A stretch of 64,000 nt of DNA from Tillus elongatus. Lineage: Eukaryota; Arthropoda; Insecta; Coleoptera; Cleridae. Below are positions 22,588-34,043 of the stretch, piece after piece. Every line of letters begins with the position of its first letter. Position 1 is the first letter of the stretch. The notes below the pieces were generated by a model, which had not been told where the DNA came from, made no database searches, and saw nothing but the letters and a program-made list of their open reading frames with translations. Position numbers and translations under genes: made by a program. Where the stretch lies: assembly GCA_964006375.1 (NCBI GenBank), contig OZ023264.1, forward strand, positions 16,936,225 through 17,000,224, given 5' to 3'.

Positions 22588-23087
22588 TTCTAATTGTTGC
22601 GAGAACTTTACATCCTTTGTCCCTATATTGGGGTAGAAATGGGCCAGGGCTGACAATTTTCTGAATTGTTAGTTAGTGGTTACAGTCTCTATTTTTTAAC
22701 ACTTTGTGTTATTTGGAGCTGGCGTGACAACATAGTACTTGGTACCGCAACTAGGTGGCGGCACGTCCACCACTCACTTAATACTAATAATGTAAGCTAA
22801 TCAGTAAAGATATAACGCTATGTAAACTGTCTTATTAAAAAGCACGTATAACTGAGCGCTGGTGGCACGACCAGTCGCTATGGGTCTATTAGGCTCACGC
22901 CCGGTGCTGATGCACAAACGGCCTAATAGCCCTTGAATAAAACTACCAATATGCATGCAGCTTTGGGAAAACATTCCATTTGAGATTTCCTAGAAGCACA
23001 GTGCCGTATGTCTACCTGTTTTTATACTGTAATAAGAAATACGAAGTCGTGGGTCTCACAGACCCATAGCGATTGACGAAGGGTTAA

Positions 23088-23404
23088 TATTATAAAATAA
23101 AAATAATATTCGCCGCTAGATTGTCCCTGGGGAACTCCATGCTTTATTGGTCTTTACAAACCGTTTCTGACCTGAACGAATTGTTTTTTTCGTAAGGTAA
23201 TAACCAACCAACACATAAGCAGATACACTAAACGCTATATCATAAAACGTATTTAATAATTGATAGTGACTCAAAGTGACAAAGGCCTTGGGAGGAAAAC
23301 ACGAAATCACAAGAAAAACTTTCCTAATTAAATTCTTTGCTTTCTGAGCGATCTTTAATCTCAGTCAATCTAATCATATGGCATACCTTAAACAATGTAC
23401 TTAC
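23088..23404. other. Intronic DNA with the exon's splice donor; no other feature
   Basis: The host exon's donor GTAAGT lies at 23404-23399 on the minus strand. The rest shows no recognised element. Confidence 0.5.
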
Positions 23405-23583
23405 TCTGGTTCTTGGAAGTCTTTGGGCAACTCGATGTCCCTTCTGGTTATGGTATGGTTACTCTTTATAGACATTATGGAACACTTCACATGAAGGCTT
23501 TCGCGTATTTCTTGAGGTGTTGAACTTCCCTCTAAAGGTTCTAGTGACTCAATAATGACTGTTTGATAATAAACTTGCTTTCC
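23405..23583 (-). CDS. ZP-domain protein, internal exon (end of ZP-N)
   Basis: The complement reads GKQVYYQTVIIESLEPLEGS, then 'ESLHVKCSIMSIKSNHTI' and ends 'PKDFQEPE'. Tyr-Tyr-x-x-x-Ile-Ile-Glu followed by a lone Cys in 'HVKC' is the last strand region of ZP-N with its fourth conserved Cys. The acceptor TTTGTTCCAG ends at 23584 and the donor GTAAGT starts at 23404. The 179-nt exon starts in phase 0, matching the end of the exon at 34375-34586, and leaves two bases for the exon at 1-227. The apparent frame continues a few residues past both splice sites, which is intron read-through. Confidence 0.87.
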
Positions 23584-23814
23584 CTGGAACAAATTCAATT
23601 AGTCAAATTAATTATAAAACAACATATTTTAATTATATAAATTGCAAGGCAAAAAGTTTAGTTAATTTTGTAACAAATATAAAAATTTGAAAATACTTTT
23701 TTAATCATCTGAATTATTACCTCATTTTTATTTTCGAGTATTTCACCTGCAAGATTTAACCAAAAAGAATTACTGGACTGATCCCTTGATTACAAAATAA
23801 AATATTTGCTATTT

Positions 23815-24620
<806 letters not shown>

Positions 24621-24623
24621 AGT

Positions 24624-24746
24624 AACCCAAAGGATAAAGATAAAACCAGAGAAGTGTCAGGAATTTATGAAATAGGTTGTAAGTAGTGTGAACCTAAATA
24701 TCTTGGGCAAACTAAAAGAACTAGTCAAACTAGATTGGAACTGCTG
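24624..24746 (+). pseudogene. Penelope-like element scrap: start of the GIY-YIG domain
   Basis: The frame reads KDKTREVSGIYEIGCK, one stop, then CEPKYLGQTKRTSQTRLE. This aligns by eye with the GIY-YIG start of the element at 32589 (GVYKLACTHCTAIYIGQTS): G-I-Y, a Cys-x2-Cys pair, then Y-L-G-Q-T and a downstream Arg. Only about 40 residues remain. Confidence 0.65.
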
Positions 24747-24896
24747 TTCTATTTGCAATATTAACAGCGTGTTAGGATTGAGAGTGTATAAAGGGTGTTC
24801 TGTATGTGAGAGTGACAAAACTGGTCGCGTTTTTAACCATTTAAGGGAAGCTGAAATAATGTAAATGATTATACCCTAATATAGTTAATTTAGGGC

Positions 24897-25004
24897 GTCT
24901 GGCGATGTGTAATGTGCTGTACTTAGTGGCCTATGTTTGATTCGAGGGACGGATGTCCTTGGGTAAATCATGGAGCTACTCTGAATTGTACGTGATCGCT
25001 AGAC
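24897..25004. ncRNA. Putative structured RNA unit 1 (strand uncertain)
   Basis: Nested helices on one axis. P1 is GTCTGGCGAT (24897-24906) with ATCGCTAGAC (24995-25004), 10 pairs including one G-U. GTAC pairs with GTAC (24919-24922, 24988-24991). P2 is AGTGGC with GCTACT (24925-24930, 24975-24980, one G-U). The apical hairpin is GGAC-GGAT-GTCC (24947-24958). A diverged copy lies 232 bp on. There is no ORF, and I do not recognise the family. Confidence 0.5.
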
Positions 25005-25128
25005 AGGGTGGTTAATTAGTTAGAGTGCCCAGCCTAAATAAGTGACAAGCTGGTCACGTTTCTTGCCCATATAAAGGGAACGGGAGCACGGATAGTGCTG
25101 TTTAAAGGGTTATAGTTAATACTTAGTG

Positions 25129-25233
25129 CGTCCAGCAATCGGTGCTGTACTGGGTAGCTTATGTTTGGCCTGAGGGACGGATGTCCTTGGGTGAAGTATG
25201 AAGCTACCCTGAATGGTACGTAACCGCTGGACG
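25129..25233. ncRNA. Putative structured RNA unit 2 (strand uncertain)
   Basis: Same architecture as unit 1. P1 is CGTCCAGC (25129-25136) with GCTGGACG (25226-25233), extended by GGT with ACC. GTAC pairs with GTAC (25147-25150, 25216-25219). P2 is GGGTAGCTT with AAGCTACCC (25152-25160, 25201-25209). The apical GGAC-GGAT-GTCC is at 25175-25186. Relative to unit 1, a U-A pair becomes C-G in P1 and an A-U pair becomes G-C in P2, with both partners changed. Confidence 0.5.
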
Positions 25234-25250
25234 GGACTGTTAATTATATA

Positions 25251-26420
25251 GGCTGATCGACACAACTAGGGGAACAAGTTTGCCCGGTTATCGTCATATG
25301 AGAGTGGAAGCCGTTTTACTGGCCCACATAGCAGGGTAGGACTGTAGAGAACCGCGGGAATAATGCCCAGGGGAATATAGCACCTCAGACTGAGGCGGTA
25401 AATTTACATCGAAGGCAATTTCCCATTTAATGCATGTGTATGTCGCTCTTTGCTTCCCGTTGCTTTCATATGCTTTACTAATTGCTGTGGTAATGTTTAT
25501 GTCACGCTTCATTTCTTGTAAAAAGCACAAACATTATTCCAGTCGAATATTATTATATTTTTAAATATTAACATATTTGTATCGTTTACCATGTGAAAGA
25601 ATGTCTTATCAGTGATAGTGTTATCTGACCTGAGATATAGTCTCCCTTTAAACGCATGAACTGTAGCGAATTTTTAGCCTTCGTAATTTATGGATTTTTA
25701 TTATTGTACCTCTCGTTTGTAGATATTTCGTATATTATTAGAAGCTTTTATGAAATTAGTTGCATTTCACTGCACTTCCATTAAATAGTTGCACTGGTGT
25801 ACGTGTGTTTAAGCTAGGATCCTGTGACGGATTGTAACTAGCAGAGGTATATCTTGATTGATATCTACCTGTTTATAGTCTTTCTGCATCCAACTTTGTA
25901 ATCTAGGAAAATAGCCATTATTCGGGAGTGAGTAATTAAAGCCTACCTAACTCCCGAGAACTCTACGGGATATATTAACTTTTGACCCCTGGCTATAGTT
26001 TTTCTTCTCCACTCAGCTACCCTAGGACAAGGCTATTATGAAACAGTAACTTGTGGTGTTCTACGAGGGCATTAGCAGAAGTCCTCACGGGGATCTAATC
26101 TCGTCCTGTTTATAGGGAATAAAGATGGCGCCCGAGGATATATAAATTGAAATATATAGGTCACGCCCGAATGATGGATTGTCAATCTATCCGTCGGGCC
26201 TCTGCTTAGCCGAGTTCATCACACCATGAATAGAGTAGGTCCGGTTCTATGTGGTCTATGGTTCGAAATGTTATCTAAATAAGCAGCGTGTCCTTCTTAA
26301 AAGAGGTATTAGATAACGACACACAGTATTACAAAGGCAGATATGCAGTTTTAATTACGAGGATTTAAGACTCAAAAGTGGGGGTCTGTCTACAAATTTT
26401 TCGAGCCTTTATTCACTTAG
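25251..26420. other. Unexplained non-coding segment with hairpins
   Basis: No convincing ORF and no family match, but GC content is above the surroundings. It contains strong hairpins: CGGGAGT with ACTCCCG (25923-25929, 25950-25956) and a two-part stem GCCCGA/TCGGGC enclosing ATGGATTG/CAATCTAT (26165-26199). It lies between a Penelope scrap and a hammerhead-like motif. Confidence 0.4.
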
Positions 26421-26429
26421 TTTATTCAT

Positions 26430-26473
26430 CCCTCTGATGACGCTACCTTCGTTAGCAAAACGATAGTCAGGTC
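26430..26473 (+). ncRNA. Hammerhead-like motif, family B, degenerate
   Basis: CCCU, CUGAUGA, one extra C, then GCUACC-UUC-GUUAGC, then AAAA where GAAA is required, then a helix III-like CGAUAGUC and AGG. The G12-to-A change should kill activity. Compare 45182-45224. Confidence 0.5.
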
Positions 26474-27483
<1,010 letters not shown>

Positions 27484-27484
27484 A

Positions 27485-28050
27485 TTTCAACAACACACCA
27501 CGAGGGCTTACAGCCTAAATACTATCGTACCATCGGTGTCGACAAGGAGGAAAGAGGCAACTTGTTAATTCTGGACTTGAAGGTTTGGAGGTTCGGAGGA
27601 GAAGGAAAAACTTGTGCCGGCAACAAATTCCAAAATTTGGAAGTCCTCGTGACAAAAGAGCGGGCACAAGATGTTCTATGTCTGGTGACCTAGACAGTAA
27701 AACAATGCATTCGCTCTGTTTCCCTGGTAGATCTGTTGGAAGCAGCAGGTGGAGGAACTATGGAAGAAATCTCCTCTGAGCAGTGCCTGTGCAGATATCT
27801 ATAAAAGAGAGCGAGGTCACCAACAACACGTCGGTAAGCAAGGGATGGCAGCCTTTGGGTGAGGGTAGGGTCGCCGATGAGACGTATAGTATGTAGAAGC
27901 GGCAGCGGCACCCCAGATGTGGGAGCAGTATTCGAGGTTTGGTCTTATTTGTGAAGTATATAAGGTATAGAGATTAGCTGGTGAGAAGTATTTGCGAGTC
28001 CGAAAGAGGAAACCTAATTTCTTAGCAGCCGCTTCTGCAATTGATGTTAC
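27485..28050 (-). mobile_element. LINE family 1, 3'-end fragment
   Basis: The complement runs from 'VTSIAEAAAKKLGFLFRTRK' and 'LYTSQIRPNLEYCSHIWGAA' (near 28040-27890) through the region matching 'FYRYLHRHCSEEISSIVPPP' to the family's conserved end. There are frame breaks throughout. It is truncated on its 5' side at about 28050. Confidence 0.82.
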
Positions 28051-28151
28051 AAAAACTCTGAACTGTTTCTTCAAATAAAATCGCTATTAAAAGAACATTT
28101 TGTACAAGAAAATTCGGTAATAAAAATAAATTAAATAAATTTAAAAAAAGC

Positions 28152-28400
28152 CTGGACGCAGCAAGTACGTTATGGTAGCAAATTTTCATAACAACATTTT
28201 CAATAACAAATATGTCTTTTTTAATGAAAGCAGGCATTAAATTTGGCTAATTATTTTTCTCACAAAATTCTGCTAAAGGAATACATAACATTAAAATTAT
28301 ATTCGTTAAATTCATTTATAAGAAAATTCGCTATTAAAAGAACATTTTGTACAAGAAAATTTACTAATAGAAATAGAAATAAATTAAATAAATAAAAAAA
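28152..28400. repeat. GCAG module, partial
   Basis: Left TIR 'ctggacgcagcaagtacgtt' with the interior 'cttttttaatgaaagcaggc'. A related stretch 'ctattaaaagaacattttgt' occurs twice (28083 and 28331). No right TIR. Confidence 0.65.
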
Positions 28401-28737
28401 TATTCAAACTCTGATCTAAATACATAACTAGATACTTTTTTGCGGCTTCACCGAGAAAATTCTTTTGCCTATGGACGCTGTAAAAATTGAATCCGGTTGT
28501 AGAGAAGAAAACAACCTCTTATCATGTCACAAATATCTACGTCAATGTTTTACTAACTAAGGGCAACAACAACTACTATTAAACTTGAATTAAAAGTCTT
28601 AAAAGTGTTTGTCTTTCCTTTTCAACAAAAAGTCGCTAAAAATTAATTGGAATTACGCACTCTGATCAGATAACGTTAAAATGGAATCAAAGACGAGAAA
28701 AAGTAGAAAACAAGTGTAAAAAGAAATTCACTCAACG

Positions 28738-28806
28738 AAGAGATTTGGACCCGTGTCCCGTCGCTCATCAGACAGACATCCTAACCATTACATCACGTAA
28801 GGCTTC
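28738..28806 (-). other. tRNA-like sequence, probably a SINE head
   Basis: The complement has 'tgatgtaatggttaggatg' (A-box-like) and, 30-odd bases on, 'gggtccaaatctc' (B-box-like, one base off the GGTTCRA consensus). I cannot pair a full acceptor stem, so a SINE head or decayed tRNA copy is likelier than a working tRNA gene. Confidence 0.45.
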
Positions 28807-29345
28807 TGGCAAAGTGCAAAGAAGAAAGGTAGGTAATCGATAATGGGCTCAAGTCATTTATTTGTAACATGTAAGGTTTCTAGAAGTATATTTTGCAGTC
28901 ATGTTAACAAATAAGAAGAGTAGCATAAATCTACAACATTCTAATACACATTTTATGCAATATTCTCTATTCATAAACCGCAACAGTTATTCTAATTGTC
29001 ACGTTTCAAATCCCCGTTTTGACATTTTCAGGAGAAAAATTATAAAATTCTCAAAGTAATCTTTCTGGTCCTTCTTGGACTTTTTGCGCCCGAAAGATAA
29101 ACGTTGTGTGTAATATTTAATTGATTTTGTTTAACTCACACGATATTTTGGTATTGCGTCTTCTCTGACTTTTAGTGGCACTAAAATTTTGCTTCATTAA
29201 GTGTCTATACCTTTTCTTTCTTTTCAACATACAGATTTTGGTACAAAGTTTGGTTTTTAGAACATATACTAGCTTGCCAAACGTAGTGCCAGAAGAAAAC
29301 ACGAACTACCCCTACTTCTTGAAAATATTCCTTTACAAACTAGAT
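28807..29345. other. No gene or recognisable element
   Basis: AT-rich, with only short frames that carry no signature. Confidence 0.35.
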
Positions 29346-29349
29346 AACA

Positions 29350-29690
29350 AATGTGGTATATGCACGACGCGGCTCCGGCTCAACGCTCGTAACTACTTAA
29401 ACGAAGTTTACCCAAACCGTTGGATAGGTCGAGAAGGCCCACAGAATTGGCCTCCTGATCTCCTGAATTGAATCCGCTGGATTTTTGTCTGTGGGGTTTT
29501 CTGAAAACCTTAGTTTATTCAAGTCCTGTTGAAAACATCGATGACCTCAGAAATCGTATTATCGCATCATGTGATATTATAAGAAACATACCCGGTATTT
29601 TTCATAGAATACGAAGTTCAATGAGAAACAGTACTACAGTCGTGCGCTCTCTCCGAAGGGGGGCATTTTCAACATTTATTATGATGATAC
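29350..29690 (+). pseudogene. Mariner-like transposase, C-terminal half fragment
   Basis: 'MHDAAPA' (region of the second catalytic Asp), then in another frame 'NYLNEVYPNRWIGREGPQNW', then 'LNPLDFCLWGFLKTLVYSSP' (region of the third catalytic residue) and 'IIASCDIIRNIPGIFHRIRS'. This is the same transposase family as at 5204-6259 but a different branch. Three frames and two stops; dead. Confidence 0.8.
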
Positions 29691-30136
29691 GTACTGACAT
29701 TTTGTTATTTCTTTTCGTTTCTTAGTTTGTTAATTATTAATTATAAAATAGTGGTACAATAGTTGTTGTTTCTCATTATAAATTTTTGGAAATTAGTAAA
29801 AGCCAGAACAATACATATTAACATATTAGTGTAATTATGACGTTATTTGACAGCCTACCACGTACTTGATTTTTCAGCAAATAACAACCACTCTGTAAAT
29901 TCATGTGACATCGATTTGTGTGATGAAACTAACAATTTTATGAGAAAATGTCAAGATATGAAAAGTTGCTAAATGAATCCTTCTTTCTAAATCAGTTTTC
30001 TAAATAGAAAACGGTACACACAATAAAAAGTACTGATAAAAAATAATGTAAGGGTAGGTTTTTTCACCCTCTTGTGATAATATTATAGGGTTACAAAATC
30101 CATTTAAAACTGTCATTTTGTTAGCCTTATGAATCT
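29691..30136. other. No gene or recognisable element
   Basis: AT-rich DNA without signature. Confidence 0.35.
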
Positions 30137-30138
30137 GT

Positions 30139-30425
<287 letters not shown>

Positions 30426-30833
30426 TTTGCAGATTCATAAGACTAACAAAATGACATACAATAATTCGAACCGACCTTGTATTTGGAATCTAGGGGCCCT
30501 AATTCGCGCTCATTTCAAAAAATTTCCCGAAAGTCTAAAAAAGTAAATAAATATAAACACTTAAAAAAATTGCATCAAAAGCTGTTCCCACCTATTTAAA
30601 AAAAATATATTTCGAAATAGTTTTCTCTTTTGGCGAATTTTTTCGTTAATACGCCAAATATGGCAGATTACAAAAAACTAATAAAATACAAAATGTCCTG
30701 TTTGAAAAATATATGTTAAAGTTGAATGGTGAAAACGGGAAGCTCAATTGTTCTTTCAAATTGTGGATTCAACTCAAAACAACTTTCATAAAGCTTTTTT
30801 CTTAACCATTTTAATTCCATACCGAAAAAAACT

Positions 30834-31141
30834 CTGGACGCAGCAAGTGCGTTATGGCAGTGAATTTTCATAAAAATGTTTTTAATAGCAAATATGTTTT
30901 TTCAAGAAAGCAGGCATCAAATTTAGTTACCAGTATAACCTATATAGTAGAAACTATGTGCCATGTTTCATCAAAATAACTTTATTGTTTGAAAATGTAC
31001 AAAAATTTCCGAAAGTAAACTTAAATTCTTCCAGAAAAAACTGGTTTCCTGGTCAACCTTATAGATTAATAGCAAATTGAGCTATTCAAATTTGAAGCAT
31101 TTAATGAAAATTCGCTACCATAACGCAGTTGCTGCGTCCAG
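30834..31141. repeat. GCAG module, complete 308-bp copy
   Basis: TIRs 'ctggacgcagcaagtgcgtt' on the left and its complement 'aacgcagttgctgcgtccag' on the right; the inverted match extends over about 40 bp. The interior has the shared blocks 'tatcaaaataac'-type and 'gaaaaaactggtttcctggt'. Non-coding. Confidence 0.85.
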
Positions 31142-31801
31142 AACTTCTTTTCTCGCAAATATGTATTATATTTCGATGGAAAATGCAAAAATGCAATAAC
31201 ATAGGGTGTTCGATTAAAAAAAAAATTGAATCACCAACAACTTATGGGCCATCCTGTAATTGTGGAAATATTTTTAAGATGTAGCTCAAGAGACCCTATA
31301 ATTAATGTATACAATTTTTTTTCGTAACTTGCATAATAACGGATATATTGAACTTTAATGATTTTTTACGAAAATTCGACAAAAATTATATACCATTAAA
31401 CGATAAACTCTATAGCCAACACTACTTCCAAAGCATCAGAGAAAGGCTCTATTTAAAATGATTTTTTTGGGAATATTTTAGTAAAATGAAGGACAATGAC
31501 GATTGAAACCAAGAGTTCAGGGTTTGTAAAACATTTTTCTTGAGACATTTTCTTTCCATAGCTTATACTACTTTTAGGTTCATTGCCTAAATATTACCAA
31601 TTTTGACGTTTAAATCGCGACTTTGACGTTTTGAGATAAACCAAAATTTATTTTCCTTAAAATGCCTGTAACTTTTTTGTCCTTAATCTACAAAGCTAAA
31701 TTTTGGTAGGTAGCTTACCTATAATGATATAAACCCGTGTACCAAATTTGGTTGCCCTTACTTTGTTAATTCCGGAGATATAATTTTTTTTCGAATGAAA
31801 A

Positions 31802-31889
<88 letters not shown>

Positions 31890-31995
31890 ATATAAAATTG
31901 AAACTGACCCCGGCTATGGGCTCTAGGGGTCCTAGTTCGCGTTCATTTGCAAAAAATTTTTCAAACTTCAAAAGTCGGGACTCTCCATTAGTGAA
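31142..31995. repeat. TAR body, (TA)n core and terminal hairpin arm
   Basis: From the GCAG module outward: a block of about 660 bp shared (inverted) with 42.0-42.8 kb; the (TA)n at 31809-31886; then 'aaactgaccccggctatggg', 'ctaggggtcctagttcgcgt' and 'cgggactctccattagtgaa'. These are the elements of a complete TAR repeat. Confidence 0.75.
31809..31886. repeat. (TA)n microsatellite
   Basis: Core of the TAR repeat at 30834-31995. Confidence 0.97.
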
Positions 31996-32216
31996 TTTTT
32001 TCTACGAAAAGGTAAGGTAAATAGATTATTATGTGAACCACTTTTACTCTTCTTTAATTATAGTATTATGTATAAGAGATTACTATATACAGACGTGGAG
32101 ACTACTTCTCTGGCTTCACTGTTGGTTTTTGTAGGTGAAGGACGTAGCCAGCGCGTGAGCTAACTGGAACAAGTGGCCTTTCGAATTCTGGAAGTTCTAG
32201 GATGTTCTTCAATGCT

Positions 32217-32259
32217 TCTGTGACTATAGTTTCGCTGCTTGACAGCATTTTCAGACAGA
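32217..32259 (-). ncRNA. Hammerhead-like motif of the Penelope element (left copy)
   Basis: Identical to the motif at 34001-34043: helix I UCUGU/ACAGA, CUGAAAA, an extra U, helix II GCUG-UCAAG-CAGC, GAAA, palindromic ACUAUAGU as helix III, then C at the cleavage site. The core has A at position 8 where G is required. Confidence 0.6.
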
Positions 32260-32588
32260 TTAAAATTGAATTAGTACGAAATCATGACAACTACAAATAA
32301 ATATCTGTTGCTATGTTATGATATGATGTTTTGATCAAAAATTTTTTATCAAATTGAAACACAGATGACAGATGAGGTTTTCAAAATGTCTGTGTGATGT
32401 ATGTCAATATTTAACATAAAAACTAGAACTAGCCTATAATAACTATGATAACAGTTACAACAATAAAATAACTAAACAATAAGAGTATAAAAGTAGTCTC
32501 TATACAACGAAAATATCGACATACATCAACTCATTATTTTGTTACAACTTTTTTGAAATAATAGTTAAATTTATTTTCTTTGACATAT

Positions 32589-33341
32589 TTAATTAGAAAG
32601 AAGGGAATTCATTAAATCAGTTTGCTCGTTTAAAACAAGGTAGTTATTGTCGTGTGTGTGCCTTTTGACTTCTAAAGCTTCAAAAAACTCTAGTTTACGT
32701 TTGTCATTATAAAAATGTTGTGGTTGTATGCGGTTATTTATTGTAGGTCTATGTTCAGTATCAATAATCTGTTTTGCAAATGTAGATTTGTCAGCGTGGT
32801 TATTTCTAAATGCAGAAATATGTTCTTTGTATCGGGTGTTAAAATTTATAGAAGTTTGACCTATGTAGATTGCGGTACAATGTGTACAAGCTAATTTATA
32901 AACTCCAGCTTTTGTCAGGAAGCAAGATTTTTCTTTCGCGTTAAATAACAAATCACGCGTCGTGTTGTAAGATTTAAAAGCTACCTTTGTATTTGTACAG
33001 GTGTTTAAAATTTTTGAAATGTTTTCTGAAATGGTTCCAAAATAAGTTATCGAAACGTATCTGTTGTTTTCTTTGTCTCTAATATTTGGATAAATTAAAT
33101 TAATCGCAAATTTGTATTCTTTTCTCTCTATCATTTTATTTACTATTTTAACAGAGTAGCCATTATTAAATTCTGTTTGTTTAATTATTAAAATTTCTTT
33201 TTCAAAATTGTTTTGTGACATAGGTATTGAAAATGCACGATGTATCATAGAATGGTAGGCTGATAGCTTTTGTGAAAAAGGGTGACATGAATCGTATGGT
33301 ATGGTTGTGTCAGTGTAAGTTGGTTTCCTATATATTGAAAA
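32589..33341 (-). CDS. Penelope-like polyprotein, C-terminal part: RT end and GIY-YIG endonuclease
   Basis: The open frame starts at the junction with 'FSIYRKPTYTDTTIPYDSCH' and 'SQKLSAYHSMIHRAFSIPMS', the conserved RT/linker region of Penelope-like elements. It passes through a basic linker to GVYKLACTHCTAIYIGQTSI, the GIY-YIG core with the Cys-x2-Cys insert typical of the group. 'NTRYKEHISAFRNN' (catalytic Arg region, then His), 'HRPTINNRIQ' and 'RKLEFFEALEVKRH' (catalytic Glu) follow. It closes at 32589 without a break. The RT catalytic domain lies beyond the truncation, so this is a well-preserved but incomplete gene. The endonuclease nicks DNA to prime insertion. Confidence 0.85.
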   Translation of the reverse strand, partial: FSIYRKPTYTDTTIPYDSCHPFSQKLSAYHSMIHRAFSIPMSQNNFEKEILIIKQTEFNNGYSVKIVNKMIERKEYKFAINLIYPNIRDKENNRYVSITYFGTISENISKILNTCTNTKVAFKSYNTTRDLLFNAKEKSCFLTKAGVYKLACTHCTAIYIGQTSINFNTRYKEHISAFRNNHADKSTFAKQIIDTEHRPTINNRIQPQHFYNDKRKLEFFEALEVKRHTHDNNYLVLNEQTDLMNSLLSN

Positions 33342-33342
33342 G

Positions 33343-33671
33343 TTTATAAATTAGCTTGTACACATTGTAATGCAATCTACATAGGTCAAACTTCTAGAAA
33401 TTTTAACACCCGATACAAAGAACATATTTCTGCATTTAGAAATAACCACACTGACAAATCTACATTTGCAAAACATATTATTGATACTGAACATAGACCT
33501 ACAATAAATAACCGCATACAACCACAACATTTTTATAATGACAAACGTAAACTAGACTTTTTTGAAGCTTTAGAAGTCAAAAGGCACACACACGACAATA
33601 ACTACCTTGTTTTAAACGAGCAAACTGATTTAATGAATTCCCCTTTCTTGGATATTCTTCTTTCTAATTAA
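33343..33671 (+). pseudogene. Penelope-like polyprotein, GIY-YIG fragment (right copy)
   Basis: Begins 'VYKLACTHCNAIYIGQTSRN' right at the head-to-head junction and matches the left copy almost throughout, including 'KRKLDFFEALEVKRH'. It has no start of its own. Towards the end it carries 'NSPFLDILLSN' where the left copy has 'NSLLSN', an in-frame length difference. Confidence 0.8.
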
Positions 33672-34000
33672 ATATGTCAAAGAAAATAAATTTAACTATC
33701 ATTTCAAAAAAGTTGTAATAAAATAATGAGTTGATGTATGTCGATATTTTCGTTGTATAGAGACTACTTTTATACTGTTATTGTTTAGTTATTTTATTGT
33801 TGTAACTGTTATCATAGTTATTATAGGCTAGTTCTAGTTTTTATGTTAAATATTGACATACATCACATAGACATTTTGAAAACCTCATCTGTCATCTGTG
33901 TTTCAATTTGATAAAAAATTTTTGATCAAAACATCATATCATAACATAGCAACAGATATTTATTTGTAGTTGTCATGATTTCGTACTAATTCAATTTTAA

Positions 34001-34043
34001 TCTGTCTGAAAATGCTGTCAAGCAGCGAAACTATAGTCACAGA
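34001..34043 (+). ncRNA. Hammerhead-like motif of the Penelope element (right copy)
   Basis: Helix I UCUGU (34001-34005) with ACAGA (34039-34043); CUGAAAA (34006-34012); extra U; helix II GCUG (34014-34017) with CAGC (34023-34026); GAAA (34027-34030); helix III from the self-complementary ACUAUAGU; predicted cleavage after C34038. G8 of the core is replaced by A. The first codon of the next ORF (ATG at 34012) lies inside the motif. Confidence 0.6.

Larger units (their letters stand above)
22168..22785 (+). mobile_element. Retrozyme-like hammerhead element with 11-bp target duplication
   Basis: Flanked by aataatgtaag at 22157-22167 and 22786-22796. Inside, a unit of 299 bp starts at 22386 ('gtctctattttttaacac') and restarts at 22685, giving one full monomer and a 101-bp partial one. 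The first 218 bp (22168-22385) are the inverted copy of the unit's first part. Each long arm holds one hammerhead motif. There is no ORF. Small tandem-repeat retroelements with one hammerhead per monomer are known in animals and plants (retrozymes). Direct repeats at both ends imply insertion as a unit. Confidence 0.75.
21700..23083 (-). mobile_element. piggyBac-like element relic (left part), carrying a hammerhead element
   Basis: The minus-strand end starts CCCTTCGTCAATCGCTATGG at 23083 directly inside TTAA (23084-23087), the piggyBac target. 'gggtctgtgagacccac' follows as a subterminal palindrome. A related inner block, 'cgctatgggtctatt', lies near 22878. Near 22060-21900 the complement reads LGVNALEENFDEFDGSDESD and more acidic residues, like the acidic N-terminus of piggyBac transposases. 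The DDD catalytic part and the other end are absent. The hammerhead element at 22168-22785 interrupts it. Confidence 0.65.

Noticed and set aside
24897..25233. Hammerhead or HDV-type ribozyme in the tandem structured units
   Set aside because: The 'ctgagggacggatgtcc' block does not fit the CUGANGA...GAAA core, and I could not draw an HDV-like double pseudoknot.
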